Below, in pieces: positions 1 to 13,000 of a DNA stretch of 40,286 nt. The notes below the pieces were generated by a model. The model saw only the letters and a program-made list of their open reading frames with translations. It did no database searches and was not told where the DNA came from. The first letter of the stretch is position 1; each line of letters starts with the position of its first letter. The stretch covers positions 1-40,286 of the forward strand of contig CAXNAD020000031.1 of NCBI GenBank assembly GCA_964200185.2, in the 5' to 3' direction. Source of the stretch: Choristocarpus tenellus KU-1152 (taxonomy: Eukaryota > Phaeophyceae). A program made the position numbers and the translations under genes.

Positions 1-128
1 CAGATTGAACTGGGTTGGGTTCCAGATTGAACTGGGTTGGGTTCCAGATTGAACTGGGTTGGGTTCCAGATTGAACTGGGTTGGGTTCCAGATTGAACTG
101 GGTTGGGTTCCAGATTGAACTGGGTTGA
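1..128. repeat. 22-bp tandem array at the window edge
   Basis: Almost six head-to-tail copies of a 22-bp unit start at 1, 23, 45, 67, 89 and 111; the last is cut short where the sequence changes after about 128. The copies are virtually identical, so the array is young or homogenised. It touches the first base, so its real length is unknown. The unit is rich in GGGTT and is not a plain telomere repeat. Confidence 0.93.
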
Positions 129-1867
129 ACATGTATGTGGCTGTGCTTAACAGAGGCAGGTAAGGCCTTGGTCAACCTTTGATTGATTGATCGTCGTATT
201 GAGCTAAACCAATTGAGAGGTAGGCAGGTTTGGACCCTTTTGCATTCTAAGCCATTTCATTGCTTTACATGTTCAACAGTGTACGCAGAATTGATTTTCC
301 CCCTTCAAACACATTAAGCGATAGTACAATTCAGGAAAGGCTCATCATCTGCGAATAATGTACAAAATATGTCTTTTTGTCCTTTGTGGAGATCCTTTAA
401 GTACATTACCTACGAATATGATGCAGTTATGGTCGAAAGAACAAAAAAACGGAAGATATTTCCAAGAACAAACCAACAATAGACCATAGTAGTCGAGCCC
501 CTACCATGGATCCAAATGGACAGAACTTTCACAAGGTAGTTGATACGATCTGATAGGCAAACACGACTTACTTGCTACGACGTATTTACACCCCTATCTT
601 CAATACGACCTCATCCCTCCATATTTCAAGTACCTTTTTCTTAGTGAGTGTACGCACTGTCATTGTTGCTAATAATTAATGCCTCTAATATCATGTCATT
701 GAAGTGTCACCATCGAAAGTGATATAGAATGCGTAGAACTGATTGTTCTTGGAATACACAACACAAGTTATTTGTTCCAGTGTACTGAAAAATAAGAAAA
801 TACAATAAAGGTACTAACACAACTCTAAAACTGTTCTTAAGCAGGTGACAAAGGAGTGGAAGAACACCCCTCTTTCTCAATTTATCTTGTTGTGAACCGA
901 AGCAACTATTGTTTGCTGTAGTAGATGATACAGATACAGTTTTGTAACATTTTAAAATTAAACCTTCAAAGAAGGCAACATGAAACACACACATGTCGTT
1001 CATAATTATTCAACCAGAGTTGAGTATGAGGTATTTTTACCCTTACATGTGCACTGCATGGCTATTTTGCAATTTACTTAATATGGAATGGGTAGTATGG
1101 GAGAGCTCTGGGTCCTGGATCTTAGCCATACACACCGTCGGTTAGATGGAGGATAATTGCATGATTCCTTAACAGCTGGGTCTCTCTTCTCCCCGTTTGG
1201 ACTATATGGCCACCCCGCTACGATTACCTAATCCCACCATGCAGCAGGCGGGCAACACTTCTTTCTGTGGACCCTTGAGAGGATCGTATAGGTGACTGAC
1301 TCAACTGAGGCAACGGATTTCTATGAGGGAGGGTGTGTAATAATAGGTCTCTGCGTCTAGGGACATACCACCAGGTCCAAGCCCAGATGCAAACCAGCAC
1401 AGATAGGTGATGCAGGTCTGTCCTCCATGATCCATCCCCAAAGTCAGAGGGCATCAAGAGATTCAAAATGTGAGAGGATAGGAAGAGGTTAAAAAAAAAT
1501 CCCCCAAAGTTAAAAATAAAACTAGAAATGGGGAAGCTCGCAAATGCGACTTACTATATTTCTACTACGATAAAATAAAACGAATACAAAACGAAATCTA
1601 ATCTCAATACGTTACTTCAATCTTATGGTGATTTTCTGGTGTCAGACCATTACAAATATATGGGGTGGTCCTCTGTTCCCATCAAAGCAACGCGTATGTA
1701 TGGAAAATGTCCCTACTTATCTTATTGGTCCTTTGCCATCTTCGGATGAAAAATATCATAGGTCCCATTTCCGATTCTTGTATCGTATCTGTCGATAGGT
1801 ATACTCAACAGTTGTACTGTATTGACATTAAGTACAGTGACTATGTGTCTTCCCCATCCTAATCGCA
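129..1867. other. Non-coding stretch, nothing recognised
   Basis: I see no convincing coding exon, RNA gene or repeat in these 1.7 kb. The open frames are short, composition-driven and lack family motifs. The last 200 bases could be older sequence of the LINE relic that follows, but no motif proves it. Confidence 0.4.
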
Positions 1868-2170
1868 TTGGACCAGACCTACATGCAGAGTGATACGTTT
1901 GTCTACTCTGGGGGAACCATCAGTGATGGTGCCGCTTTTACTGCTGAGACCAGTCAGAGAATTAAGAGAGCTTGCTGGTTCAGTTGCCTGTATGGGGTAT
2001 GATCAGTGACTTCCCAAGAAGATGCTGATGTTTGGAGAGCCCTTGCGAATGGAAAACTGAAGCAAGGTTATTAACAGGAGAACTGGTGGACATGCCTCCA
2101 AGAAGACCTAGACAAGTTCGGGATTGGAGTTAAGGTTTGGAGCTCCAAGGAGACTGACCAACAGGAGTGA
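1868..2170 (+). pseudogene. Decayed non-LTR (LINE-type) reverse transcriptase tail
   Basis: One frame reads FVYSGGTISDGAAFTAE followed by RIKRACW. This matches the block after the catalytic part of many LINE reverse transcriptases, usually of the form F-x-Y-L-G-x-x-I with a later R-R-I-x-x-A-W. Further on, the same frame gives NWWTCLQEDLDKFGI, which resembles the C-terminal block that follows the G-R-P-x-x-R-W motif of these proteins. The frame is broken by TGA at 2000 and TAA in the second block, and the catalytic F-x-D-D block is not visible, so this is a dead 5'-truncated copy. Family assignment is from motif memory. Confidence 0.6.
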
Positions 2171-2974
2171 GATAAGTAATAAAGTGTGTGGCTAACGTGA
2201 CAAGGCTCATGTTTGAATGGCATTTCCAAGGAAGGTGTGATACCCAATGTACGTAATACCAAAGCACCAGTTAAGGTCGCTGAAGGCATCACCACAACCA
2301 TCATCACTCTGTTTTGAAAGCTGTTTTCTTTGTGGGCATATTTTCTTGCATCATTCATCTTCCTTCCTCTCTTCTTCACTTTTTTGGGTTATGTTTTTCT
2401 AGGAGTGTACGTTCTGTTCTTTTTCTTTAATTGAAGACTGACGTGATAATTAATAAATACGTATAAAATGTGAAACAGACGGAAACAAGCCGACAGGCTC
2501 TACATAATGAAGGGGAACGGGAAGACCCACAGGAGGTAAGGAAAAGGAGGGAGAGAAATCGAGAGGGAGAGCAATCCCTCAGAAGACCACTTAGAACAGG
2601 AGTGAACAAGTGGGAAATGTATGACGGAGGTTTGTAAGGTCCCCTCAAACCACCTGCTATTTTCGTCAACCAGATGTTACCTTCAACATGCAAAAAAAAT
2701 GTCATGTGAATACCAGATTCTTCAAGATAGGTTACCTTCAAGGTATACCTTCTTTGGAAGATGGCTCTCACAAGAAATACATGAACAATATGCCTACCTT
2801 TTTCTGACGGAATTTACTAAGGTGAACCCTTTTTCGTCTGTACCTGGTGTTTTCTTACTATAAATTGTAATGTTGGTGAGATCAATTTGCATATCATAGT
2901 TTTTTCAAACCTCCTCTTACACCATACTTCCAGATATTTTCAATTGGTTGTGAAGAGAGTGGGTGGGTTGGACT
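2171..2974. other. Spacer, nothing firm
   Basis: No recognisable gene. The last 40 bases form part of an exon-like stretch discussed with the next entry: a pyrimidine-rich acceptor ending at 2934 and a CAG/gtaggc donor at 3031. Confidence 0.35.
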
Positions 2975-3121
2975 GTCATTAGGTCTCGTGTGCTGCACCG
3001 TAAATATTATGAGCTTCTTAGGCTCGCAGGTAGGCCGTCGTTTACTGTAGATGTTGGAGCTGCACGACTTCTATCAGCGAGACTTCTTCCAGGGCATTCA
3101 CTTGTTCAAGTAGATCTCTAA
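2975..3121 (+). CDS. Possible terminal exon of an unrecognised gene
   Basis: A frame open from 2954 to a TAA at 3119-3121 codes for a protein-like tail with the segments HRKYYELLRLAGRPS and FTVDVGAARLLSARLL, balanced in charged and hydrophobic residues and ending LVQVDL. I do not recognise the family. The upstream border could be any AG between 2955 and 2982. A second frame across 2935-3030 is also open, has better splice sites and codes for a hydrophobic peptide, so only one of the two can be right, or neither. The position about 400 bases before the TMEM94-like start would fit the 3' end of an upstream neighbour. Confidence 0.25.
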   Translation, partial: VIRSRVLHRKYYELLRLAGRPSFTVDVGAARLLSARLLPGHSLVQVDL

Positions 3122-3519
3122 CCACGCTTTTGCGAAGTCAAGGCTATGTCATGTATTGAGTGAAGTAATTATCAACCGTTCATGGAATGACACCGTAGTT
3201 CATTCCCACGTAGAACAAGAAGCATCTCCGATCATTTCAAAAAATCCAAGGATGTTTTGTGCTGCTGGACAGTGCGCAGTACTATATTTCTTGTCTTGGC
3301 CCTCCAATCATGTGAAGTTCATGTGTTGGCTCTCTTTTCTCCAGGCCTTCGTGTGATCCTTTTTCTCTCGCAGTCATACACTTGTAGTGTTATCAGTGTA
3401 CGTTGATATCTAGTGCACCAGCACGGATGGGGCAGGCACCAGTGCTGTACTAGTTACCCCCTCGATTCCCCTCGCTCTCCTTCTCCTATGACGTCTTCCG
3501 CTGGACGACGCTTAATAGG
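3122..3519 (+). promoter_or_regulatory. Presumed promoter and 5' leader region of the TMEM94-like gene
   Basis: This spacer lies directly before the first likely exon. It has a C/T-rich stretch at about 3455-3487. I see no TATA box at a convincing distance. The role is inferred from position only. Confidence 0.25.
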
Positions 3520-4048
3520 ATGGCAAGTATCTTGGAGAAACAACCAGAATTGCGAGGCAAAGGCTGGCGACTGTAGCCGAGAGGTGCGTGCAATTATGTG
3601 GCACTTGGTTATCACTCACAGTCCAAATCCAGCATATTTTTGAGATTCATCTGTTGGTCGGCATGTCTGCAGATGTGTAGCTGATGGGGCAGCTCATGTT
3701 CCCTCCTTGGGCCTTGTGTGGAGACGAGAACTATTTTTCAGCAAGCTTGGCGTAGGATCTGTGGGCGTAATTGTCGTGATGCTTATGGGGTATGGTCTCA
3801 ATGTCGACCGCAAGGTGAAGTACTGTTCTTCTTGGTTGCTTGAGGTACTGGAATCTGAAGGGCTCCCGTGCCATCATGGGGTAGGATCATTGGCTACTGC
3901 CTGTGCAAATGCTAACTGGTTGCACAAAGCTCAGGGTACTTACTTTGTGAAACACTGTTCTCAATCAGCAGGCTACGACTTTGGCTATGGCCTTGCTCAT
4001 GTTGTGCTCCCTGTTGGTGGGCACCTTGGTGAAATCAGTATATAGGCG
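3520..4048 (+). CDS. TMEM94: TMEM94-like exons 1-3: N-terminus and membrane segments 1-2
   Basis: Exon 2 (3673-3814) codes for GLVWRRELFFSK followed by the hydrophobic VGSVGVIVVMLMGYGL, which matches the V-W-R plus first membrane segment of the family. Exon 3 (3969-4048, donor gtgagt) codes for a second membrane segment, ATTLAMALLMLCSLLVGTLV, then the basic KSVYRR. The 2-base end of exon 3 joins exon 4 to make Arg. Exon 1 is least certain. I place ATG at 3520 (MASILEKQPELRGKGW) with donor at 3573, which gives the required phase. A better-looking donor at 3584 has the same phase but would include an in-frame TAG at 3574. An ATG at 3488 in another frame does not join exon 2 in phase. Confidence 0.65.
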
Positions 4049-7000
4049 GTGAGTACTTTAGACAGTATGCAACAAGAGTGGAGCACACCTATTTCTATGT
4101 TACTGACCCAGCGTCGTCATCAACTGGCCTCCTGACTGTCAGTATTCTGTATTTGGTAGTTTTTAGGTTGATAGACTATCATAGTTTCTAGCGACGTGGG
4201 ACTCAAGCATGCCTCACCATTAAAATGTAGCAATTGGGGATATTACAAGACAAGTTGACTGCCCTTTTATGCTTGTTATGTGATATTGTGTTATTTTGAT
4301 GTGTAAATGCCATTCTTGAGTTTCGGGTGATGGGGGGACCAAACCACTGTACTACTTTTGCCAACTATGGAAGTTCACCTTGAAATTTTGATGAATATTT
4401 TGTACAGCATAAGAATTTAAATGTAGAAGATCTTATCATGCAATGTGTGAGGGGGAGAGCCTACACTACGGGGAAGCCAACAATCCAAGGGTACAATTGG
4501 TAGTGAATTATTGTCTGGAGTACGAGAAAATCACACAAAGTTGCACTTACCTATTTGCAACTCTGGCAACTTGAACCTTTTACATGTTTGGCTTGACTTT
4601 GAAAATTTGTGATGCACAAGGCAGTTGAGTTTACTTACTGTGTTGATTGGAGTGAAAGATGTTACCTAGTGCCTCTTCAACATGTTGCCATTTCACTAGG
4701 AATTGCATCTTACACCCAATTGGTTTGAAGATTTGTTACAAGTATCTGCAACTCTCGGTGTTTGTGAAGAGTATCTGCTTGAGGCTATGAATGGTGTCAG
4801 TTGTACCTGATATGTGGTGAAATTCACAGAGATTTTGACAGATGGTCTGTTTATCTTGAATGGCCACAGATTTAGAGTGGGCATAGTGTGCCTTGCTTGG
4901 ATCCACAATGGTGAAACCACGTACAAGAGTTCGCGAATCCTGTGTTCTTGGTACACATATGGTACATGGTCCTGGGGTCAATCTACCACATTCAGAGGGT
5001 TGAAGTGAGGGGTCCAACCAGCATGGTTGAAGAACTCGGCTGCCAAGTCTAAGCCCATGCTAGAACGAGGATGGGGTTTTTGTTGATTTGAGGGGGAAAT
5101 TCATGTTCTTAGGGTGGATGGCATCAATATTATATCCATAGAGAGGACCTGCATAGCAGTGGTTGGTTGGTTATCTGTTGACATTCTTGTCAAGGCAAAT
5201 AACATATTTTTTTCTCACATTTGAGTGTTGCTCCCAAGTCCAAGTTGTGTTCAAAAACTGTTTGAAAAATGCAAAGCAATACTCAACAAAAAGGACCTCG
5301 TCCCATATTTAATGTAGAGGTCTATTGCCATGGTGCAGACCCAGCAGTCTACCTGAGGTTGTGTCCTACTTAAAAGATACATAGATAGCAAATCTTGATT
5401 CTCATTGAAAGAGCCAGCATAAAATAGTGCTTTTCCCTCAACCCAGCTCCACTGAAAAAAGAAGTGTTGTGAATTGTGACAATTGTTTTGAGTTCATCAG
5501 TTTAACTGAAGAATAATTGAGATTGTAATTGCAACCTTTTGATTTATTGATTATTACTTTATTGGGCATAGGCATGCTGAACAATTGACTTAAAGAAATG
5601 TTTGTGGCACTTGTTGTTCCTCACAGTCACCTTGCCTTGTGTGCTGTGTGCTATGTGCATGCTTTGCTGATAAATGAAACATCCATGATTATTTACTTCA
5701 ATTCAAAGCATAGCAAAAAGACCAACCAATCCCCCCCCCCAAAAGGAACGCTATCAAGCTTCAGTTTAAGAGGTGTATGTGAAGAATATGTTAACACTAA
5801 AGGGGCCAAGTGAAGAATGAAAATAAAGACTGGAATATGTGGAAATATAAAAGAACATTTGGAACACACAATTCCAAGTTTGGGAATATTTATTTCAGTC
5901 TATTACATCCTCTACATGTCATATCGTTGTAATAGTTTGGATTAGAAGGACCAACAACACTATATACCCTGCCATTTCTTTTACCATTTTTGAGGCTTGT
6001 ATTTAGAGGTCACACTTTCCTCACATACAAACATTGAAAAGTTTGAAGTGCTATATTTTATTTTTTTGGCTAGTGTTTGTGGTGATGGAAGAGGGAAAAG
6101 TTTGCCAAATGTAGAAAGGGGCACATGCTGTAGATGTCATACCATGTCTCAGACTGTAGTGGCCTTAATGAACAGTAAATTTCTTGTGTCTCAGGTGGTT
6201 GTTCTCTGTGCTTCCCGAAATCAATGTGTGGGTTGCGTGATCCACCTTTGTTTATACCAATACATATCTGTGAGGGACCATCTCTACTGTATCCTTTTCC
6301 ACTGTTGAACTCCCTTGAACTATTGCAACTACGAAAGATCCATATTTTTTTGTTTCCAGCACACTGGAATAACTGTCTTCAATTGTAACTGTCAGAACTC
6401 CCTACCCAACAGCTATAGTGAAGGTGGTAGTCCATTGGCATGATTGTACCATCCCCCAATTTTTCTAATTTATACCAAGACTTAACCCTCGGTTACTGTT
6501 TTACATAGTAGTTTAGGGTTAGGGGTTGTGATATTATTATATATACCCTAATGATCTAACTGACATGCAAGTGTCTGCCACACACGGCTCATGAAGGTGG
6601 AAAGGTCCGAAGCATGTTCTTGTTGCTTGTCAACATTAATAATATGTTTTTCTATACCGTACACTGTATGTGCACCCTTTGCAGGTGTGAGGCCTTGGAA
6701 CTGCGAGACCGTGTCTTAGCATCACTTAGTGCATTTGTGCACAACTCTGAAGTGGCAATGGACAACCCAGCAGGTGTTAGGTTTATTCAAGGATTACGTA
6801 GTACTTTGAGGGTTAGGGCTCCCGCTTGTAATCTTTCTAAAAATTCAACACCCACAGTTCGAGCCAGCTCGCTCTACCAGATTCTAACCCTAACCCTAAG
6901 TTATCAACTCTCCTCTGTACTTGAGTGTTCCAATAGTGCTATGAAGCAACCCTTAAAAGGTCCCTGGGTGCTGCTTATGTATGTGCTGTGTAAAACCGAG

Positions 7001-10000
7001 TGGATCCCATTCATCGATCCAACTATCTTTCAGTCTTTTTGAGGTAGTTTTTGGGTAAGTGTTGCTAATTGTTGTGTTTCAAAACCCAACACCCACAAGT
7101 TGGATCAGTTCTAACTGGCTCTAACTTACTGCCTTGTTTACTCGCCACATCATACCAAGCACTCACACCTCCCAGAGCAACTTATCACTTGCTCTGTGTG
7201 GCATTGACTCAAACCAGGTCTACCCATGTATGATTGACTATCTTTGGCCTTGTAGATGTACATGAGAATTGAAACCAAAAAAGTACTAGATGGTACATGA
7301 AATAAGTTTGGGGTTATCTACCTTGAACTATGGTCTTGGAATTCCTAAGTATTCCTTATTACTTATCCTTAGGTAAAGATACATAACAATGATGGATATT
7401 GATGAAGTGAAAAAAAAAGAAGTTTTCAGGCACCCCTCAGCAATTTCCTCATCCTCTGATGATCACTTCTGTCAAGAGTGAATCATCATGTTATTAGGTG
7501 CAAGTTCTAAGTATGTAGTATAACAACTCCATGTATCGCACAAGTATTGATATCATCTTCTTCAGCATTAGCAACTATATGAACTATGGAGCTAGGGGAG
7601 GGGGGAAAATCATTTTGAATATATCCTTGACTACTGCACTGTCATGTTTGAAAATTAATTGAAAAAATACAAGTAACCTTTGAGATTCCTCTTTGGTTGA
7701 AGATCCATTTGGGACAGTATTTGAGGTTATGAAGATATCAGGTGTAACCACATAACATGCATTATCTCTCCTGTTAATGCGATAAGTGATATTCCTTTCT
7801 TTGACAACGTATCTCTTGCAAAGATTCCATCTGTCCAGGTAGTCAATCAGATATCTCTTGTACCAAGTTCCGCTCCATTTCTGCTTGTATTTTTTTTAGA
7901 AGGGTCATTGCTTTAGAAACAAAGGGCGAAGGTGTAGTTGTAAGTACAAGTTAGTTGTAAGTACAAGTTCTACCTGGTACGTTCGATGTGTCCCCATAAC
8001 ACCATTAATTTGTACTACCCACTTAAAGAAATGATTATACCAATACCACCAATTTGCGCTATGTTAGAAATTGTTCTCTGTTACTTTCTCCTCTGCTTCC
8101 ATAATTGTCCTGTCATAAATGCCTTACTGTAGTCTTGTGACAGCATTTTCAAGTCCTTTGTGTGGTTGTTTTTGATCAGATCTTGGTGGATTCTTGCCTC
8201 AGGTGAGGAGCGTTCTACATGCAAGATAATTTAAAGGAAAAAGCTATGTCCTTGCAGAGAGCATTAATGTGTTTTGCATCCTCATACCCCTCTGCGTATT
8301 TCCCTGTCTCTCATCAGAATCAAGCAATATCCCACCATCCCGACACTCCAGGGGACAGGCTGTGGGCTTACACCAGGGCAATTCACTAGCAACAGTAGTG
8401 CCTGTGTACCGTGATGGGTTGTGGCAACGCATTCCCAAACTCCTTCTTGTAGAGGTGGAGAGCCTTGGGAGGGATTCTGCTTGTTGCATGCGAAACTGTG
8501 GCATCTCATCAATGTTTGAAATGCTTGCTGGCCTTTGTGTGTGTGTATGTGACTGGTGAAGGGGGCAGCCACCAGGCCATGGAATTCTTAACATGTAGTG
8601 GATTCTATGTTACTAGCAGCAGGTTTTGTCTTTTTGAGGGTGAAGACTGTCCAGTTGGCCCCCAGTTTCCCCTTATTATTATGTTGTCCTGATGTATCAG
8701 TTGTATTACCTCATTTCACAGCTCCTTATCTGACAGGGAGATGTGGTTGCCCTTATGGGGGGCGACAAGGCACCCGCTAGTGCAGAGCTACTCAGCATTG
8801 ATGGGGACGTTTTGCCCATTGATATGAAGGTGAATCTTGAGGGAGCCCATGAAAACCAAGGTGAGACCATCATAAGACTACTTTGGGTTTTGATGTTGAA
8901 AAATGACTGTTAACATTATGTTTGGCTTGTAAGTTGGATAGTCTCCTTACTTACACCCATTGCATTTCTCGCAGTTGGCCAGGTGGCAGTCATATCATGG
9001 TTGCCATGTCTAGTATGTCACTAAAGTCCTATCAGGACTGGAAAGAAACTGGTGTATTTCACACAATGACCCTTTGATGCTGTCTCCATTGTCTCTTTAA
9101 CGTGTGCAACAAGATTTGAGTATCCCCATGAAGGGTGATGATGGGGGATTGAAGATAACCCAGTCAGAATTAGGAGCATCACCAAAGGAGGGAATGGCAC
9201 CTACTCCTGCTTCAGTTTCTCAGCCCTTGATTTTCAAATCACAGGGCTCTCAGGTGCCTCTCTCACCTCTTGTTTTTCAGTAAATGGGAACTGAGTGTTG
9301 TTAGTATGTTGGTGACAGTGATTGCTCTATGGCAAGTGAAGACAAGCAAGTTGCTTATCATTGCATTGTAATTTTGATAGATGCCCCTGTCCCGAGTCCT
9401 TGTGTATGTTATGAATGCTTGGAAGTCAAAAACATGTAGAAATTAATTACTTTCCAATCAGTCTATGGAGGACATTGACTTGCCTATTGTAGCCTAAAAG
9501 TGGTCAAGAGTCTTAGGTAGAGTATCTGTTGATATAATGGTTAGTACTGTGTGATGAAGAAAGCTGTCTGTTGTGATGCTCAGTCGCTCATTCTTTATTA
9601 CGTTTATTATGTCTAATTCCAAGACCTGGCCACTGTAATATGCCTTTACATCTCATCTCCTGGGCAGCTCTGTGATTCTCAAAGTTCCATGCCGACCTTC
9701 CTGTAGCAAACTTCTTCATGTGTATTATTAATAGTGTTACTATTATGTACTAGCATTTCTAACATTTTCTATTCATAGTTATTTTGTTTTATGCTGATTG
9801 TGAAAGGTGTCAGGTGGGGAGTGCATTCAATTGCGTTCAGTGGCAAGTGAGTACTTCAAGAAGAGAATGATGGTTTCTGCCACTTCACCGGATCTTCTGT
9901 TCCTCTGCGGAGACATGCGTTGCTACCGCCTGCTTGAAACGCCCTTGGCAGTTCATCTGAAGGTGGGATGCCACATCCAAGGCTCATGAGTATGGACTGT

Positions 10001-13000
10001 AGCAATACTGGTAGTATTATCTACTTTTGGTTTGTATTATCTGGCATCTGTTGGGCTATGTACTATGTAATTTGTAGCTAAGAATTTGGTAAATTTTGCT
10101 TTGCTTGCTGCTAATAAAAGATGAACAGGACACTTGTAACAAGAAACCCTTCACCCTTTGGTACAAAATATCCAGCATGCACTTTCTCCAGATTGCCCAA
10201 GGGCAGAGCCATCTCTCCTGTGCAAGCGAGTCAAAGAGGCATGGGCAAAGGGGTTCCACATCATACTGATCATGGTCTCTTTGGCTGCTATATTGGGTGG
10301 CATACGATTAGCACTTGTAGAAGGATCAAGGGATGGTTGGGCACTTTTCCTCTTGGTTATTCCGAGTCAGGTGAGCTATAGGGAGTCACTGGTAGAAGGA
10401 GAGAGTGTTCAGCACAGGTGCTGTTGTGAGATGTATGTGGCATAGTTCCAATGCATCCCCATCTATGTATTCTCCCTTGCCCTTCTTGTCTACATAGTAA
10501 CACTGACTGCCCTTTTTCAATGTTGAAATCATAAGGAGTGTGTCACAAGCTCAAACTTCATTCGGTGTCATGTTACATATGTTCCACAAAAATGTTGTGC
10601 ATTTCACCAGGTAGCACTAAGTGTTCTTCCAATTTCCTTACCTCTCTACCTGGCTGTTGGTGAGGCAGCAGGAACAGCACGTCTGCTTGCATTTTGTGAG
10701 CTCATGCTTCTTCGCAAGAGGTATGTTTCAAGCCCTAAGAAACAACAACATTTGCTATCGTGTAGTCCTACTTCCCATATTCAGCTTGTTCTGCTTCAAA
10801 AGTATTGTACTCCAGTTTATCTCTATTGTCTATAGTTTTCTGGTTGCAAAGTAATGAATATCAGGTACATGCTACTAGTAGTGACGGCCCTGTGAGTGTC
10901 ATCTACATTGTTGTATATTCACTTCAAAAACTAAGAGCCATGGGTTATCAAATGCAAGGAAGAATTGAGAGTCAGATGAACTCGCCCGATTAGATGAGAT
11001 GACTTGATAATTAGTTTTTTTATAAGTACTACATTTAGCTTCCAGAATTTTTGTGTCATTTTTGAAGCCTTTCCTTTAGCGTAGACTTCAACCATTTTTC
11101 ACAACTTCTTTTGATGGAGGTGCATTGAAAAGATACAGCAGTGCATGATACCCTTATTTTGTTATTGTTTGTTTTGTCTCAGAGATAGACGTGAAGCAGG
11201 AGAGGCACATCGTTCAGCAGCCAATGGATATCAGGGTGATGTGTTTGACCAGTTTGATGCTGACGAGAGGGAAGAGATTATTTCTGGCACAACTCACAGA
11301 ATTTCTTGGGGGAGGGGACGCAAGTACATGACGATAGTTTGGAAAGCCAGGTGTGTATGGCAAGTTTGAACCTACTGATAGAAAGATTACAATACAACCC
11401 CTCCGCTGGTAGAGGTCAACTGTAATGTAGACTGTTTTCTTGAGTGGTACCCTTCCCTCTGCCCAGCAAGGTTTGTTGCGAATGACAGAATTGATTATGT
11501 GTTTGTTTATTGGGTAGGGAGCTGGGATTTTTTTTGTGTTTTTTCAATGTATGTGCACACCACACCAAGCTCTTCTTATTCTGTGGATTTGCTGGACAAG
11601 CCATTGTCTTGAGTTATGTTTCATGGTCTCAGGTCATAACAAAGGTACTACACACTACAACACTTGTGTGTATTACAACCATGAGCGTCTACAGATTGTT
11701 TTATTAAGGTACAAGAAATCCAAGGACCTCAGAATGTGTCTTGCACACAATAGTTGTGAGTGTGAAGGGTCCTGTGCATAGCATAAGAAAGAGACAACCA
11801 ATGCACTTTCTTTCCCTTCATTCTTAGTCATTACTTTGAAGTAGTAGTGGTGATGACTGTGCAGTTGCTATTTTATCTGTGACTATGTCTGAAACATCTA
11901 GATGACATTTTTGTAGGTGTGGAACCAGGCATGTGGTTGCTTCACAGTAGGTGCATCCATTTCCCATCAGTTGCTGTCCAAAGTGATGGGCTGTGTGAGT
12001 TGTTCAGTTGACTCTTGAATTGCGCTAAGTTCTGTGTGCCCCCATAATTTTTGGCTTATCTGCGGCAGATGGGAATGTGGTATGCAATCAAGGAATGTGG
12101 TACAGCAATCAGGGCCATTGACAGAATCAGATTCTGCACTAGGGGATACATCTAATAGAGAACATGGTAGGGCACATGCTCTCCTTTCAAGGATGCGTCA
12201 AGCAGTGACCTTGAGAATATTTTCAGGGGTTCAAGGCAACTCCAGAGTCAATGCTGAACAAGCTGTAGCTGAACCTGATGCAAGAGAAGACAAATCTTCA
12301 CAGGGGAGGAAATGGCATGTTAGTGGGATTAACAGGCCTTCTACCAGTGTGGAAGAAGATGAAGATGTCAGTGCCAAATTGTACAAGAGCAGGGTAATGG
12401 GGTAAGTGCTCTGGTTGCCTGTTTCATGTTCATATACATCCCTGGAAATATACCTTTTTTGCACATATACATGACTAACTTCTTCACTTCTTAGGATGGT
12501 GGAGTTGGTTGTCTTTCTCTCAAATTATCAATTTTGGGGGTGAACCCTGCTCCTGAAGAGAGGTCAATAGGACTTGATGCACGTTCATGTCTGTGTCCCC
12601 AACCAACCTTAGGTTGCACTCCCCTGTCCTTGCTCGTTTAATCTTTTGTGAATTGCAGGTTGAACAACAGTTTGTTGAAGAGAACTACAGCCTCAACACC
12701 TCAGCTCCAAGATTTCTCCACCAATGCCAGAGCAGGTAATGTGCCCTACAATGTGCAGAGGAGTCCAATACATGTTTTGGTACGCTCTGCTATTCCTATA
12801 ATACTCTATTAATTATGTTGGAGGGGGCAAGGTCTAAGTTACTTTGAATTGGGAGAAGCAGCAGTTGTTTAGAAGGAAAGGAAATCCTACAGTGTTTCCA
12901 TATGTTTGAGAAAAAATGTGATGTTGACACTATGGTCCTTCTCACCATTATGTGTTTGTTTGCATACCTATTGATAGGAACTACTGGTAATATCTTATTT

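Noticed and set aside
11917-12014. Exon-like stretch with acceptor at 11916 and a gtgagt donor
   Set aside because: Entry in the required phase meets a stop, and exon 11 joins exon 12 in phase directly.
12495-12640. Exon-like stretch with a long open frame between exons 12 and 13
   Set aside because: Its frame needs a phase-0 entry and has no usable exit; exons 12 and 13 join exactly in phase without it.
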